Shown one piece after another: positions 7,361-14,480 of a stretch of 16,163 bases of DNA (position 1 is the first letter of the stretch; each line of letters begins with the position of its first letter). The notes beneath the pieces were generated by a model, which searched no databases, was not told the DNA's origin, and saw only the letters and a list, made by a program, of their open reading frames with translations. The translations under genes and the position numbers were made by a program. Source of the DNA: Chloroflexota bacterium (GTDB lineage: Bacteria > Chloroflexota > Limnocylindria > Limnocylindrales > CSP1-4); assembly GCA_021785115.1 (NCBI GenBank), contig JAJYGO010000223.1, positions 1 through 16,163 on the forward strand. Reading direction: 5' to 3'.

Positions 7361-7531
7361 AGGCCGTTTTCGGGATACGCCGCCCAGAGGTGCGGTGCCT
7401 GACCGCTACGGGACGATGACCTTCGCAACTGCCAGCACCTCGGCCGACCTCACGAGACTGGATGCAGAGAGACCTACGCCGGCGCGGGTGTTGCGGCCGG
7501 CGGTCTCGATCGACTCAGTCGGAGGCATGTG

Positions 7532-8077
7532 ATGGAAATGGATGCCGTCTCCAGGGCCCGTGAACGCGGGCTTGTGATCTTGCGCGTGGTGATCGGCCTG
7601 GGGTTCCTGTACGCGGGTCTCGAGAAGCTGCTCGACCTCAGCGGGACGGGAGCCTTCTCGGCCGCTGGCTTCCTGGCCCACGCGACGGCCGGCACCGTCC
7701 CCAACATGGTCGGCCACGACGCGGCGACCATGGTCCACAACCCCACCCACCAGTTCTGGGTCGACCTCGCGGGGAACGCGACCGCGGTGGGGATCATCAA
7801 CGTCCTCGTGGTCTCGGGCGAGATCGCGATCGGCGCCGCCCTCGTCCTGGGGATCGCGACCCGCCTGGCGGGCTCGCTCGGCGCGGTGATGATGTTCCTG
7901 TTCTGGCTCGCCAACTGGAGCTTCGCCAACGGGATCATCAACGAGCAGTTCGTCTACGGCCTGCTCGCCGGCGTCGTCGCGTACGCATCCGCCGGCCGAG
8001 TGTTCGGAATCGACGCCGTCCTCGAGAAGACCGAGCTCGTCAAGCGAGCGCCCGCGCTGAGGCTCGTGCTCGGCTGA
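7532..8077 (+). CDS. DoxX family membrane protein
   Basis: This 181-residue membrane protein resembles DoxX/DoxD-like proteins. The first helix contains ILRVVIGLGFLYAGLEKLLD, the family's usual opening with a conserved Gly-rich turn and a Glu-Lys pair. Further helices are GIINVLVVSGEIAIGAALVL, SLGAVMMFLFWLANW and FVYGLLAGVVAYASAG. Such proteins sit in the cytoplasmic membrane; some are linked to thiosulfate:quinone oxidation or to oxidative stress, but the role of most is unknown. ATG 7532 is preferred because CGGAGG lies 6 nt upstream; GTG 7529 would be too close. It is a single-gene unit ending at a strong hairpin 16 nt after the stop. Its place between two metal-ATPase units suggests a membrane or redox stress function, which is inference. 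Confidence 0.88.
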   Translation: MEMDAVSRARERGLVILRVVIGLGFLYAGLEKLLDLSGTGAFSAAGFLAHATAGTVPNMVGHDAATMVHNPTHQFWVDLAGNATAVGIINVLVVSGEIAIGAALVLGIATRLAGSLGAVMMFLFWLANWSFANGIINEQFVYGLLAGVVAYASAGRVFGIDAVLEKTELVKRAPALRLVLG

Positions 8078-8092
8078 CCCGGGGCGCGTCCT

Positions 8093-8133
8093 CCCCTGAC
8101 CGCCGGCGGCGCAAAGCGGCTGGCGGTCAGGGG
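8093..8133 (+). terminator. Strong hairpin after doxX
   Basis: CCCCTGACCGCC (8093-8104) and GGCGGTCAGGGG (8122-8133) form a perfect 12-bp stem; a G-T and two G-C/C-G pairs can extend it inward to 15. No T-run follows. Its position 16 nt past the stop makes a transcription-terminating or 3'-end-protecting hairpin most likely. Confidence 0.7.
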
Positions 8134-8434
8134 CCACGCCGTTGACGGCCTGCGCAGGGCCGTCTGGCCGTTCCCGCCGGCCCTCCTCCTGGCGGGGGTG
8201 ACGGGGCTCAGGGTCGGCGCGGGTCTTGTTTGTCCAGCCGGCAGCGGCCGGAGGCGCCGAGCGTCTGAATCCGCTGAGGCGCTGTACGGCCCTCGCGCGG
8301 GCCGGCGCCCGCCGCGACACTGCCCTCGACCACGGGGCAGCCGCCCCCCCGAGGCCGACGCAGGCCGGTTCCCACGGGCTGTCGTGCTGCCGGCCACGAC
8401 GAGCATCGCGGCCGCCCCGGGATCTTGGCGTGTG
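8134..8434. other. Intergenic stretch without recognisable content
   Basis: About 300 bp between the doxX hairpin and regulatory site C. Open frames on both strands here are Arg/Pro/Gly-rich and match nothing I know. I see no repeat, RNA-like fold or promoter that I would defend. Confidence 0.5.
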
Positions 8435-8467
8435 CTCAGCCGGGCCTCAGCCTGCGCTCAGGTCCCT
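8435..8467 (+). promoter_or_regulatory. Triple 11-bp CTCA repeat (site C), upstream of the CPD-type ATPase
   Basis: CTCAG occurs at 8435, 8446 and 8457, exactly 11 bp apart: CTCAGCCGGGC, CTCAGCCTGCG, CTCAGGTCCCT. It is the most regular of the eight sites, oriented toward the ATPase start 114 bp downstream. A word TGGATGACC starts at its last base (8467-8475) and is repeated 3' of site D. Confidence 0.75.
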
Positions 8468-8510
8468 GGATGACCATCGCGTTGGCCATCCCGGAGATCT
8501 ACTACGGCGC

Positions 8511-8542
8511 TGTCGTTGACGACAAGGTGTCGTTGACGACAA
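8511..8542. promoter_or_regulatory. Tandem 14-bp palindromic operator
   Basis: TGTCGTTGACGACAA occurs at 8511-8525 and 8528-8542, period 17 bp. In each copy TGTCGT and ACGACA are perfect inverted arms around TG, as expected for a dimeric repressor site. The two copies cover the predicted -35 and -10 of the ATPase promoter. I do not recognise the cognate regulator; it does not look like a CueR or CopY box. Confidence 0.65.
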
Positions 8543-8543
8543 T
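8516..8543 (+). promoter_or_regulatory. Predicted promoter of the CPD-type ATPase gene
   Basis: TTGACG (8516-8521, 5 of 6 to consensus) and GACAAT (8538-8543, 4 of 6) are 16 bp apart, with the start codon 38 nt further on. Both hexamers fall inside the tandem palindromes, which fits repression by promoter occlusion. Confidence 0.45.
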
Positions 8544-8580
8544 GAAGCTCCCGAATGACTGGTAGAGGAGCAGGCAGGCC

Positions 8581-11058
8581 ATGACGAGCGGTGTCTACGA
8601 AGCGGGAGGCCTGCTGCGCGCGAGCAGCGCGGCGGGCCTTGAGGACTTCCTCCGCCGGCAGCGCGGAGTCCTCGACGCCGACGCGAACCCCGTCTCGCAG
8701 ACGGTCACGGTGCAGTACGACGAGTCCGTCCTATCCGGCGACGCAGTCCGCGGGCTGATCGAGCGCTTCGGCTGCTCGTGCGGTGGCGAGATGGTCCCCT
8801 GCCGCATCTGCCGGGACGAGCAGCCGGCCGTCATGGGCAGCGCCATTCCGGGCGGCCACGTCCACCCGCGCGCCGAGGAACACGCAGGACACGCCATGGC
8901 CGGAACCGGGATGCCGGCTGCGTCGGCTGCCGATCACGCGATGGCGATGTCGGCCGCTCCGTCGGCCGACCACGCCGGCCACGCGATGGCGGGGCACGGC
9001 GAGGCGGCAGTCGGCGAGATGGCCCAGACAGCCCACGCGATGGGCCACGGCGCCGGGATGTCGATGGACGACATGGTCCGCGACATGCGCAACCGCTTCC
9101 TCGTCGCGCTCATCCTTGCGTTCCCGGTCACCGCGTACTCGCCGCTGGTGACCAATCTCGTGGGCGCACCCCTGGCGACGCCATTCGGGGTCGATCCCAA
9201 GCTGGTGATGTTCGTCTTCACCACGCCGGCGGTCCTGTGGAGCGGCCAGATCTTCTTCGTCGGTGCCTGGCGGGCGCTTCGGAACCGGACCCTCGACATG
9301 TCGGTGCTGGTGGCGCTCTCGGTCGGCAGCGCCTACGTCTTCAGCCTGGCCGGCACGTTCCTCTACGCCGGCGACGTCTTCTACGAGGCCTCGATCGACC
9401 TGCTCGTGTTCGTCCTCCTCGGCCACTGGTTCGAGATGCGGGCCCGATCGGGGGCATCGAACGCGATCCGGGCGCTGCTCGACCTCGCGCCGCCGATGGC
9501 GACCGTCATCCGGGACGGCGAGCCGGTCGAGGTCCCGACCTCCGAGGTCGCGGTCGATGACGTGGTCCTCATCCGGCCGGGCGACAAGATCCCGGTCGAC
9601 GGGATCGTGATGGACGGCGCCTCGAGCGTCGACGAGTCGATGCTCACTGGCGAGAGCGTGCCGGTCGAGAAGGCGGTCGGGGCGACCGTCACCGGCGCCT
9701 CGATCAACAAGACCGGCACGTTCCGATTCCGTGCGACGAAGGTCGGCGCGGACACGGCCCTGGCCCAGATCGTCAGGCTCGTCCAGCTCGCCCAGAACTC
9801 CAAGGCGCCGGGCCAGCGGCTGGCGGACCGGGCCGCCCAGTGGCTCGTCGCCGCGGCGGTGGTGCTCGGCCTGCTGACGTTCTTCGGCTGGCTGACGATC
9901 GGCGGCGCGAGCTTCGTGTTCGCGCTGACGCTTGCGATCACGGTCGTCGTCATCGCCTGCCCCGACGCCCTCGGCCTGGCCACGCCGACCGCGATCATGG
10001 TGGGGACCGGCCTGGGAGCCCTCAACGGCATCCTGTTCAAGAACGCGACCGCGCTCGAGCAGGCCTCGAAGGTCGGCGCGGTGATCTTCGACAAGACCGG
10101 CACCCTCACCGTCGGCCAGCCGCGCGTCGTCGATCTCGTCGCGAGCGCGAACCCGGTCGGCGAGGACGAGCTCCTCCGCCTCGCGGCCTCGGCCGAGGCC
10201 TCGAGCGAGCACCCGCTCGGCGCGGCGGTCGTCGACGCCGCCCGGGAGCGCGGCCTGGCGCTGACCGATGCCGCCGACTTCCGGGCGATCCCGGGCCACG
10301 GCCTCGAGGCCCGCGTCGACGGCCGGGCCGTCCTCGTCGGCAACGCCAAGCTGATGCGCGATCGGGAGATGCCGTTCGACGCCCTGGCATCACGAGCCGC
10401 CGACCTCGAGGGGTCCGGGCGGACGGTCGTGCGGGTCGCCATCGACGACGAGGCGGCTGGCCTGATCGCGATCGCGGATGCGGTGCGCCCGGGCGCGAAA
10501 GAGGCGATCGGCCGGCTGCACAACCTCGGCATCGAGGTCGCCATGCTGACGGGCGACAACCGCGCGACGGCCGAACGGATCGCCACCGAGCTCGGCCTCG
10601 ACACGGTGTTTGCCGAGGTCCTGCCCGGCCAGAAGGCCGACAAGGTCAGGGAGCTCCAGGCGGCCGGCAAGCTCGCGGCCATGGTCGGTGACGGGATCAA
10701 CGACGCGCCGGCGCTCGCCCAGGCCGACGTCGGGATCGCGATCGGCGCGGGCGCCGACGTGGCGGTCGAGACGGCCGACGTCGTGCTGATGAAGAGCGAC
10801 CCGCTCGACGTCCTGGGCGCGATCGCGCTGTCGCGCGCGACGGTCCGGAAGATGCGCCAGAACCTGTTCTGGGCGGTCGGCTACAACACCGTCGCCTTCC
10901 CGATCGCGATGGGCCTCCTCTACCCCTCGATCGGGCTGCTCCTGAGCCCGGAGATTGCCGCCATCAGCATGGCCGGCAGCTCGCTCCTGGTGGCCGTCAA
11001 CGCCCTGCTCCTGAAGCGCACCAAGCTCGAGGGGATCCGCCGCTATGGCGCGGCGTGA
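8581..11058 (+). CDS. Heavy-metal P1B-type ATPase with CPD motif and His/Met-rich linker
   Basis: This 825-residue ATPase starts at ATG 8581 with GAGGAG 10 nt upstream. Residues 1-65 resemble an HMA fold ([31 protein letters not shown]) but lack the CxxC loop; Cys appear instead at 65, 67, 74 and 77. A linker (about 90-165) is rich in His and Met with HAGHAMAG twice. The core has TGES (356-359), DKTGT (504-508), SEHPLG (HP at 544-545), TGDN (657-660) and GDGIND (703-708). Helix 6 reads IACPDALG, with Asp462 where CopA has the second Cys; the last helix has MAGSS rather than MSxSS, while YN (768-769) is kept. Catalysis should be intact, but the metal is uncertain: Cu+, Ag+, Cu2+ or another. 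A YHS gene follows in the same direction. I am sure of the family and unsure of the substrate. Confidence 0.93.
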   Translation: MTSGVYEAGGLLRASSAAGLEDFLRRQRGVLDADANPVSQTVTVQYDESVLSGDAVRGLIERFGCSCGGEMVPCRICRDEQPAVMGSAIPGGHVHPRAEEHAGHAMAGTGMPAASAADHAMAMSAAPSADHAGHAMAGHGEAAVGEMAQTAHAMGHGAGMSMDDMVRDMRNRFLVALILAFPVTAYSPLVTNLVGAPLATPFGVDPKLVMFVFTTPAVLWSGQIFFVGAWRALRNRTLDMSVLVALSVGSAYVFSLAGTFLYAGDVFYEASIDLLVFVLLGHWFEMRARSGASNAIRALLDLAPPMATVIRDGEPVEVPTSEVAVDDVVLIRPGDKIPVDGIVMDGASSVDESMLTGESVPVEKAVGATVTGASINKTGTFRFRATKVGADTALAQIVRLVQLAQNSKAPGQRLADRAAQWLVAAAVVLGLLTFFGWLTIGGASFVFALTLAITVVVIACPDALGLATPTAIMVGTGLGALNGILFKNATALEQASKVGAVIFDKTGTLTVGQPRVVDLVASANPVGEDELLRLAASAEASSEHPLGAAVVDAARERGLALTDAADFRAIPGHGLEARVDGRAVLVGNAKLMRDREMPFDALASRAADLEGSGRTVVRVAIDDEAAGLIAIADAVRPGAKEAIGRLHNLGIEVAMLTGDNRATAERIATELGLDTVFAEVLPGQKADKVRELQAAGKLAAMVGDGINDAPALAQADVGIAIGAGADVAVETADVVLMKSDPLDVLGAIALSRATVRKMRQNLFWAVGYNTVAFPIAMGLLYPSIGLLLSPEIAAISMAGSSLLVAVNALLLKRTKLEGIRRYGAA

Positions 11059-11173
11059 GCGCGCTCGGGGCCGCGCCCACCCCGGGCCGCCCTACAAGAG
11101 AGTCTCGAAACGCCGGCCGACGGCCGCCGCATCGGGCCAAGAACCACCCCCAAGATAAGGAGGCACACCTGCC

Positions 11174-11368
11174 ATGGCTGACACCGTCAAGGACCCGGTC
11201 TGCGGCATGGACATCCGCATCGAGGATGCGGCCGCAACCGAGGTCCACGAGGGGCGAACCTTCCACTTCTGCAGCAAGGGCTGCCACCAGGCCTTCGTCG
11301 GCGACCCCCATCGTTACGGCCACCCGGGCACAGAGCACGGCGGCCACGAAGGCCACGGCCACCACTGA
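11174..11368 (+). CDS. YHS-domain protein with His-rich tail
   Basis: This 64-residue protein is essentially one YHS domain: DPVCGMDI near the N-terminus, then GRTFHFCSKGCHQAFVGDP with a C-x3-C pair, then a His/Gly-rich tail (HGGHEGHGHH). The start is supported by AAGGAGG 10 nt upstream. YHS domains bind metal ions, commonly copper, and occur inside or beside copper ATPases. It lies 115 nt after the CPD-type ATPase on the same strand and is probably co-transcribed and supplied with the same metal. The tail could be an additional metal-binding site. The 3' end of the formally open EamA frame overlaps it antisense. Confidence 0.9.
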   Translation: MADTVKDPVCGMDIRIEDAAATEVHEGRTFHFCSKGCHQAFVGDPHRYGHPGTEHGGHEGHGHH

Positions 11369-12623
11369 TCCCGAGCCCGCGGGCGCGGAGGCTCATCGCC
11401 CGAGCGCCCGCACGCTTCCGCTGCAGTGGCGGCATCACACGCGGCGGCGTGTGATGCCCACCCGCCCTCGGCACTCCGCCCCGGTCACGTCCTCCGGGTT
11501 CGCCGCCCTTGCGGACCCGCCGCCGGACCCGCGGCGGCCTCGCGACCCGTCCGCGGGACGACGTCGTCGCCTGAGCACGATCAGCCGGGGTCGGCGGGGG
11601 CCGTCGAGCGCGCCCCCTAGGTGTGCTGAGCGAAGACGTCGTTGACAAGTGAGAGCCCCGCGGCTCGCGAAGTGACACGAGCGCGACGCCTCCGAGGAGC
11701 GCTGCGGCCCCGGCGAGCTCGGCAGGCTCGAGCCGATTGCCGGCGAGGATCCCAGAGACGACGCCGACCACCGGGACCAGGAAAAGCGACGTCCCCAGCG
11801 CCGTGAGCGAGGCGCGGCCCAGCAGCCAGAACCAGACCGCGTAGGCGAGGCCCGTGCCGAGGACGCCCAGGACGAGCAGCGAGGCGATGGTTGCCGGCGG
11901 CCAGGACACGTTGCCCCACGGCTCCAGCCTCGCGCTCGCCGAGACGAGCATCAGCCCGCCAAGCAGGAGCTGGGCGCTCGCCGTCGCCGGCACGTCGATG
12001 GTCGAGCCCAGCCGACGCATGACCACCGTGCCCGCGGCCGGCGCTGCAGCTGCCAGGAGCGACAGGGCGACGCCATCGATGCTAGTCGAGCCTGAAGCCG
12101 TCGACGCCACCAGCACCAGGCCGGCCATGGCAACGCACAACCCGATGAGAGTTCGGGCCGGCGCCCGCTCGCCGAACAGGGCCCAGCCTGCGGCCGAGAG
12201 GAGGACTGGCTGGCTGCCGGACAGGGTTGACGCGACAGCCGCCACTGACTGCCCGGCGGCGAGGTACATGGCCTCGAACGCCAGCGCCACGTTCGTCGCC
12301 GCCAGCGTCGCGACGGTCCGCAGCGGGGGCACGCCGCACGGCCGGCCAAACCGGTCGGCATGTCGTGCGCTCGGCCGACCGCGCCGCGCACTCCACCGGG
12401 TCAGCGCGATCCACACGCCCAGGACCGCCCCGCCGATCAGGGCCCGCAGCCCTGCGAGGAGGAGGGGCGTCACGCTGGGCAGGGACGCCTGGATGAGCAC
12501 ATAGCAGAGTCCCCAGATGGCCGCCACGAGGGCGGCCAGGCCGGACGGCAGCCAGCTCATGCGCCGAGGCGGCCGCGCCGGGCGAGCCGTCGGCTCCCAC
12601 TCTGCAGCGGCACTTGGGGTCAT
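11187..12623 (-). CDS. EamA-family transporter with an aberrant open C-terminal extension
   Basis: The first about 326 residues from ATG 12623 are a typical EamA (drug/metabolite exporter) protein: ten predicted helices in two repeats, beginning SGLAALVAAIWGLCYVLIQA and ending GAAALLGGVALVSLREP near 11650. The substrate is unknown. No stop follows the domain. The frame stays open to TGA at 11187, adding about 152 Arg/Pro/Gly-rich residues with no fold. These cross the 11431-11458 hairpin and run antisense into the YHS gene. The tail may be a run-on after stop loss in GC-rich DNA, or a frameshift. No Shine-Dalgarno sequence precedes ATG 12623 or the alternative ATG 12560; starts at 12749 would include the regulatory site at 12694-12726 and are unlikely. 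Confidence 0.8.
   Translation of the reverse strand: MTPSAAAEWEPTARPARPPRRMSWLPSGLAALVAAIWGLCYVLIQASLPSVTPLLLAGLRALIGGAVLGVWIALTRWSARRGRPSARHADRFGRPCGVPPLRTVATLAATNVALAFEAMYLAAGQSVAAVASTLSGSQPVLLSAAGWALFGERAPARTLIGLCVAMAGLVLVASTASGSTSIDGVALSLLAAAAPAAGTVVMRRLGSTIDVPATASAQLLLGGLMLVSASARLEPWGNVSWPPATIASLLVLGVLGTGLAYAVWFWLLGRASLTALGTSLFLVPVVGVVSGILAGNRLEPAELAGAAALLGGVALVSLREPRGSHLSTTSSLSTPRGRARRPPPTPADRAQATTSSRGRVARPPRVRRRVRKGGEPGGRDRGGVPRAGGHHTPPRVMPPLQRKRAGARAMSLRARGLGISGGRGLRGRRALCPGGRNDGGRRRRPGGSPCCRSGRFAPRGPRLRPHPRCGCPCRRPGP
11431..11458. terminator. Perfect 12-bp hairpin between the YHS and EamA genes
   Basis: GGCATCACACGC (11431-11442) and GCGTGTGATGCC (11447-11458) pair perfectly around GGCG. 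It lies 62 nt after the YHS stop, between convergent genes, with no T-run. It would serve as a bidirectional terminator or 3' stabiliser. Confidence 0.65.
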
Positions 12624-12693
12624 GGCGTGCTGAGCGACGCCCAACGTGGAGCCCAGGCGCACGTATCGGCCCTTCACGCGTGCAGCATCGGTC

Positions 12694-12726
12694 CGTGGCC
12701 TGAGGGACAGGTGAGCTACGCCTGAG
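12694..12726 (-). promoter_or_regulatory. Triple 11-bp CTCA repeat (site H), upstream of the EamA gene
   Basis: TGAG occurs at 12701, 12712 and 12723, exactly 11 bp apart; toward the EamA gene it reads CTCAGGCGTAG, CTCACCTGTCC, CTCAGGCCACG. The nearest core is 78 bp from ATG 12623, matching site B relative to copA (77 bp). Confidence 0.72.
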
Positions 12727-12761
12727 AGGCCGGGGTTGCGCACGGCCATGGCTCCCCCGTT

Positions 12762-12794
12762 CTCAGCAGGACCTCAGCGCGGGTTCACCGCCGG
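12762..12794 (+). promoter_or_regulatory. Triple 11-bp CTCA repeat (site D), upstream of the DUF5676/flavoprotein operon
   Basis: CTCA (12762), CTCA (12773) and TTCA (12784) are 11 bp apart: CTCAGCAGGAC, CTCAGCGCGGG, TTCACCGCCGG. It points to the plus-strand operon starting at 12885 and lies 35 bp from the oppositely oriented site H. Confidence 0.72.
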
Positions 12795-12847
12795 CTAACT
12801 CGAACGAGCGACGCTCTCAACCGTGGATGACCCCGGGCGGCTGTCCG

Positions 12848-12862
12848 GTCGTCATCAACGAC
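12848..12862. promoter_or_regulatory. Palindrome related to the ATPase operator
   Basis: GTCGT-CATCA-ACGAC is a perfect 5-bp inverted repeat 22 bp before the DUF5676 start. Its arms equal those of the tandem palindrome at 8511-8542 (GTCGT/ACGAC) with a longer centre. The word TGGATGACC also recurs upstream (12824-12832). A shared second regulator is inferred. Confidence 0.4.
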
Positions 12863-12884
12863 AGCACCGCAGGAGGCAGCACAC

Positions 12885-13154
12885 ATGAACCGCCTGCCGT
12901 TCGCGCCACTCGCGGCGGCACTCGTCGCCGTCGGCGAGGTCGCCTACCTCGTCTGCCTCGCGGCCGGGGCCATCTGGCCCGACGTGTTCGGCATGTGGCG
13001 GTCCTTCCCGACGCTCTTCCCGGGCTTCACCTGGCTCGATCCGGTCAGCTTCGTGCTGGGCCTCGTCGAGATGGCCCTGTACGGCCTCGCCGCGGCCGCG
13101 GCCGCGGCCGCCGCCTGGAACTTCGTCGTCGACCGCTCGGCTAGGGCCGCCTGA
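12885..13154 (+). CDS. DUF5676-like small membrane protein
   Basis: This 89-residue protein has two membrane helices: AALVAVGEVAYLVCLAAGAI (about 10-29) and FVLGLVEMALYGLAAAAAAA (about 56-75). The connecting loop contains TLFPGFTWLDPVSFVLGLVE, matching the PGFTWL...SFxLGLVE signature I associate with the DUF5676 family, whose function is unknown and which I recall from metal-resistance neighbourhoods. AGGAGG lies 8 nt before ATG 12885. The next gene begins 5 nt after its stop, so both form an operon under site D. No catalytic residues are visible; it is more likely a structural or accessory membrane component. Confidence 0.8.
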   Translation: MNRLPFAPLAAALVAVGEVAYLVCLAAGAIWPDVFGMWRSFPTLFPGFTWLDPVSFVLGLVEMALYGLAAAAAAAAAWNFVVDRSARAA

Positions 13155-13159
13155 CGCCC

Positions 13160-14365
13160 ATGTCGCAGCCCAGGGTCGCCGTCATCGGAGCCGGACCGGC
13201 CGGCAGCACCGCCGCCCGGCTCCTCGCCGAGCGCGGCGCCGACGTGACCCTCTTCGAGGCCCGCCGCCTGCCGCGCCCCAAGCTGTGCGGCGGCGGCCTG
13301 ACCCCGAAGGCCCAGCGGCTCGTCCCGCGAGAGGCGCTCGAGGTGGTCGAGCGCCGCGTCGAGCGGGTGGAGCTCCGGGCGCCACACCTCGGCTCGTTCC
13401 GCATCGAGGCGCCCGCCGCGACGATCGCGATGGTCGAACGGACACGGTTCGACCTCACCCTGGTCGAGGCCGCGGCGCGCGCGGGGGCCGAGGTCCGCGA
13501 CGCGACCCCGGTCCTCGACATCGTCGAAGACGAGACCGGCGTGGCGATCCGCACCGCGGGCGGGCGGTTCGCGGCGGATGTCGCGGTCGTGGCCGACGGC
13601 GAACCGAGCGCCCTGTCCCGCCGGCTGGGCCTCGGTGGCACGCCGCACCGCCTGGCCCTGGCGCTCGAGGTCGACCTGCCGTTCTCCTCGGTGGTCGCGC
13701 CCGAGACGGCCGTGCTGGCCTTCGGCCTGCGGGGCGGCTACGGCTGGTACTTCCCGAAGGGCGACCACGCCAACGTCGGCGTAGGCTCGTACCGCGCCTC
13801 CGAGCACCGCCGGCTGCGAGGCGATCTGGCGCGCTTCGCCCGCGATCTCGGCCTCGACCCGAGCGCGGGGCACGTGCGCGGGCACTGGATCCCCCAGGGG
13901 CTCCGCACAGGGCCGCTCGCCTCGGACCGGGTCGTCCTGGCGGGCGACGCGGCCGCGACGGCCGATGCCCTGTTCGGCGAGGGCATCTCGTACGCGCTCC
14001 TGTCCGGCGTCGCCGCCGCCCAGGTCATCGGCGACTGGGCCGACGGCGCCATCGGCTCGCTACAGGACCACGACCGCCGCCTGCGCGGCGTGCTCGGCCC
14101 TGCGCTCGACCGCCTGGGCGCGATCGCGCTCGTGGCCGAGGGGTCGATCAGCGTTGCGCTGCTCGGCGTACGCCTGAGCCACACGGTGCGCGAGCGGGCG
14201 ATCGACGCCATCGCCGGGCGGTCGGCGCCGTTCGCGATCGACGGCCGGTGCGAGCTCGCCTGCGCCTGCGGGCTGCATGCCGCCGAGCTCGCGCCGCGGG
14301 CGCTGTTCGTCGAGCCGGCGGGCTGCGATCGCTGCGCATGGTGCCTGGCGGCGTGCGCGGCCTGA
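13160..14365 (+). CDS. Geranylgeranyl-reductase-family FAD flavoprotein with Cys-rich C-terminus
   Basis: This 401-residue flavoprotein opens with the FAD dinucleotide-binding motif VIGAGPAGSTAARLL (G10, G12, G15) and Glu33 at the end of strand 2. It carries the family's PKLCGGGLTPKA motif with Cys43, the FPKGDHANVGVG strand, and GDAAATADALFGEGI (262 on), the second FAD motif. These place it in the geranylgeranyl reductase/FixC-like group, which reduces isoprenoid double bonds or acts in other FAD redox steps. The C-terminus is unusual: Cys364, 368 and 370, then C389-x2-C392-x2-C395-x3-C399, a ferredoxin-like 4Fe-4S spacing, ending two residues later. The substrate is unknown; menaquinone side chain or archaeal-like lipids are possibilities. 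It starts 5 nt after the DUF5676 gene and is probably coupled to it. Confidence 0.9.
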   Translation: MSQPRVAVIGAGPAGSTAARLLAERGADVTLFEARRLPRPKLCGGGLTPKAQRLVPREALEVVERRVERVELRAPHLGSFRIEAPAATIAMVERTRFDLTLVEAAARAGAEVRDATPVLDIVEDETGVAIRTAGGRFAADVAVVADGEPSALSRRLGLGGTPHRLALALEVDLPFSSVVAPETAVLAFGLRGGYGWYFPKGDHANVGVGSYRASEHRRLRGDLARFARDLGLDPSAGHVRGHWIPQGLRTGPLASDRVVLAGDAAATADALFGEGISYALLSGVAAAQVIGDWADGAIGSLQDHDRRLRGVLGPALDRLGAIALVAEGSISVALLGVRLSHTVRERAIDAIAGRSAPFAIDGRCELACACGLHAAELAPRALFVEPAGCDRCAWCLAACAA

Positions 14366-14480
14366 CGCCTCGGCGGCGCGCCGGACCAGCTCCCGACCGT
14401 GTCGGCCAGCTGATCCGAGCCGACGCGGAGGTCCCGCGCCGGACGGAAGCAGGCGGGCGGTGCCGAATGGGACCGGAAGT

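Larger units (their letters stand above)
7117..7531. other. Intergenic region between the small unknown gene and doxX
   Basis: No coding region can be supported here. The stretch carries two 11-bp-periodic CTCA-type sites (F at 7134-7177 and G at 7305-7337), an 8-bp inverted repeat (7323-7360), and a TGTCGTCA word at 7291-7298 that matches half of the palindrome upstream of the second ATPase. An 11-bp word CTGAGAGGCGG occurs twice (7173-7183 and 7322-7332), once in each site. The remainder (about 7361-7519) shows no structure I can interpret. Confidence 0.6.

Noticed and set aside
8731..10299. Minus-strand open frame of 522 codons opposite the second ATPase
   Set aside because: Same reason: antisense shadow of a clearly real gene.
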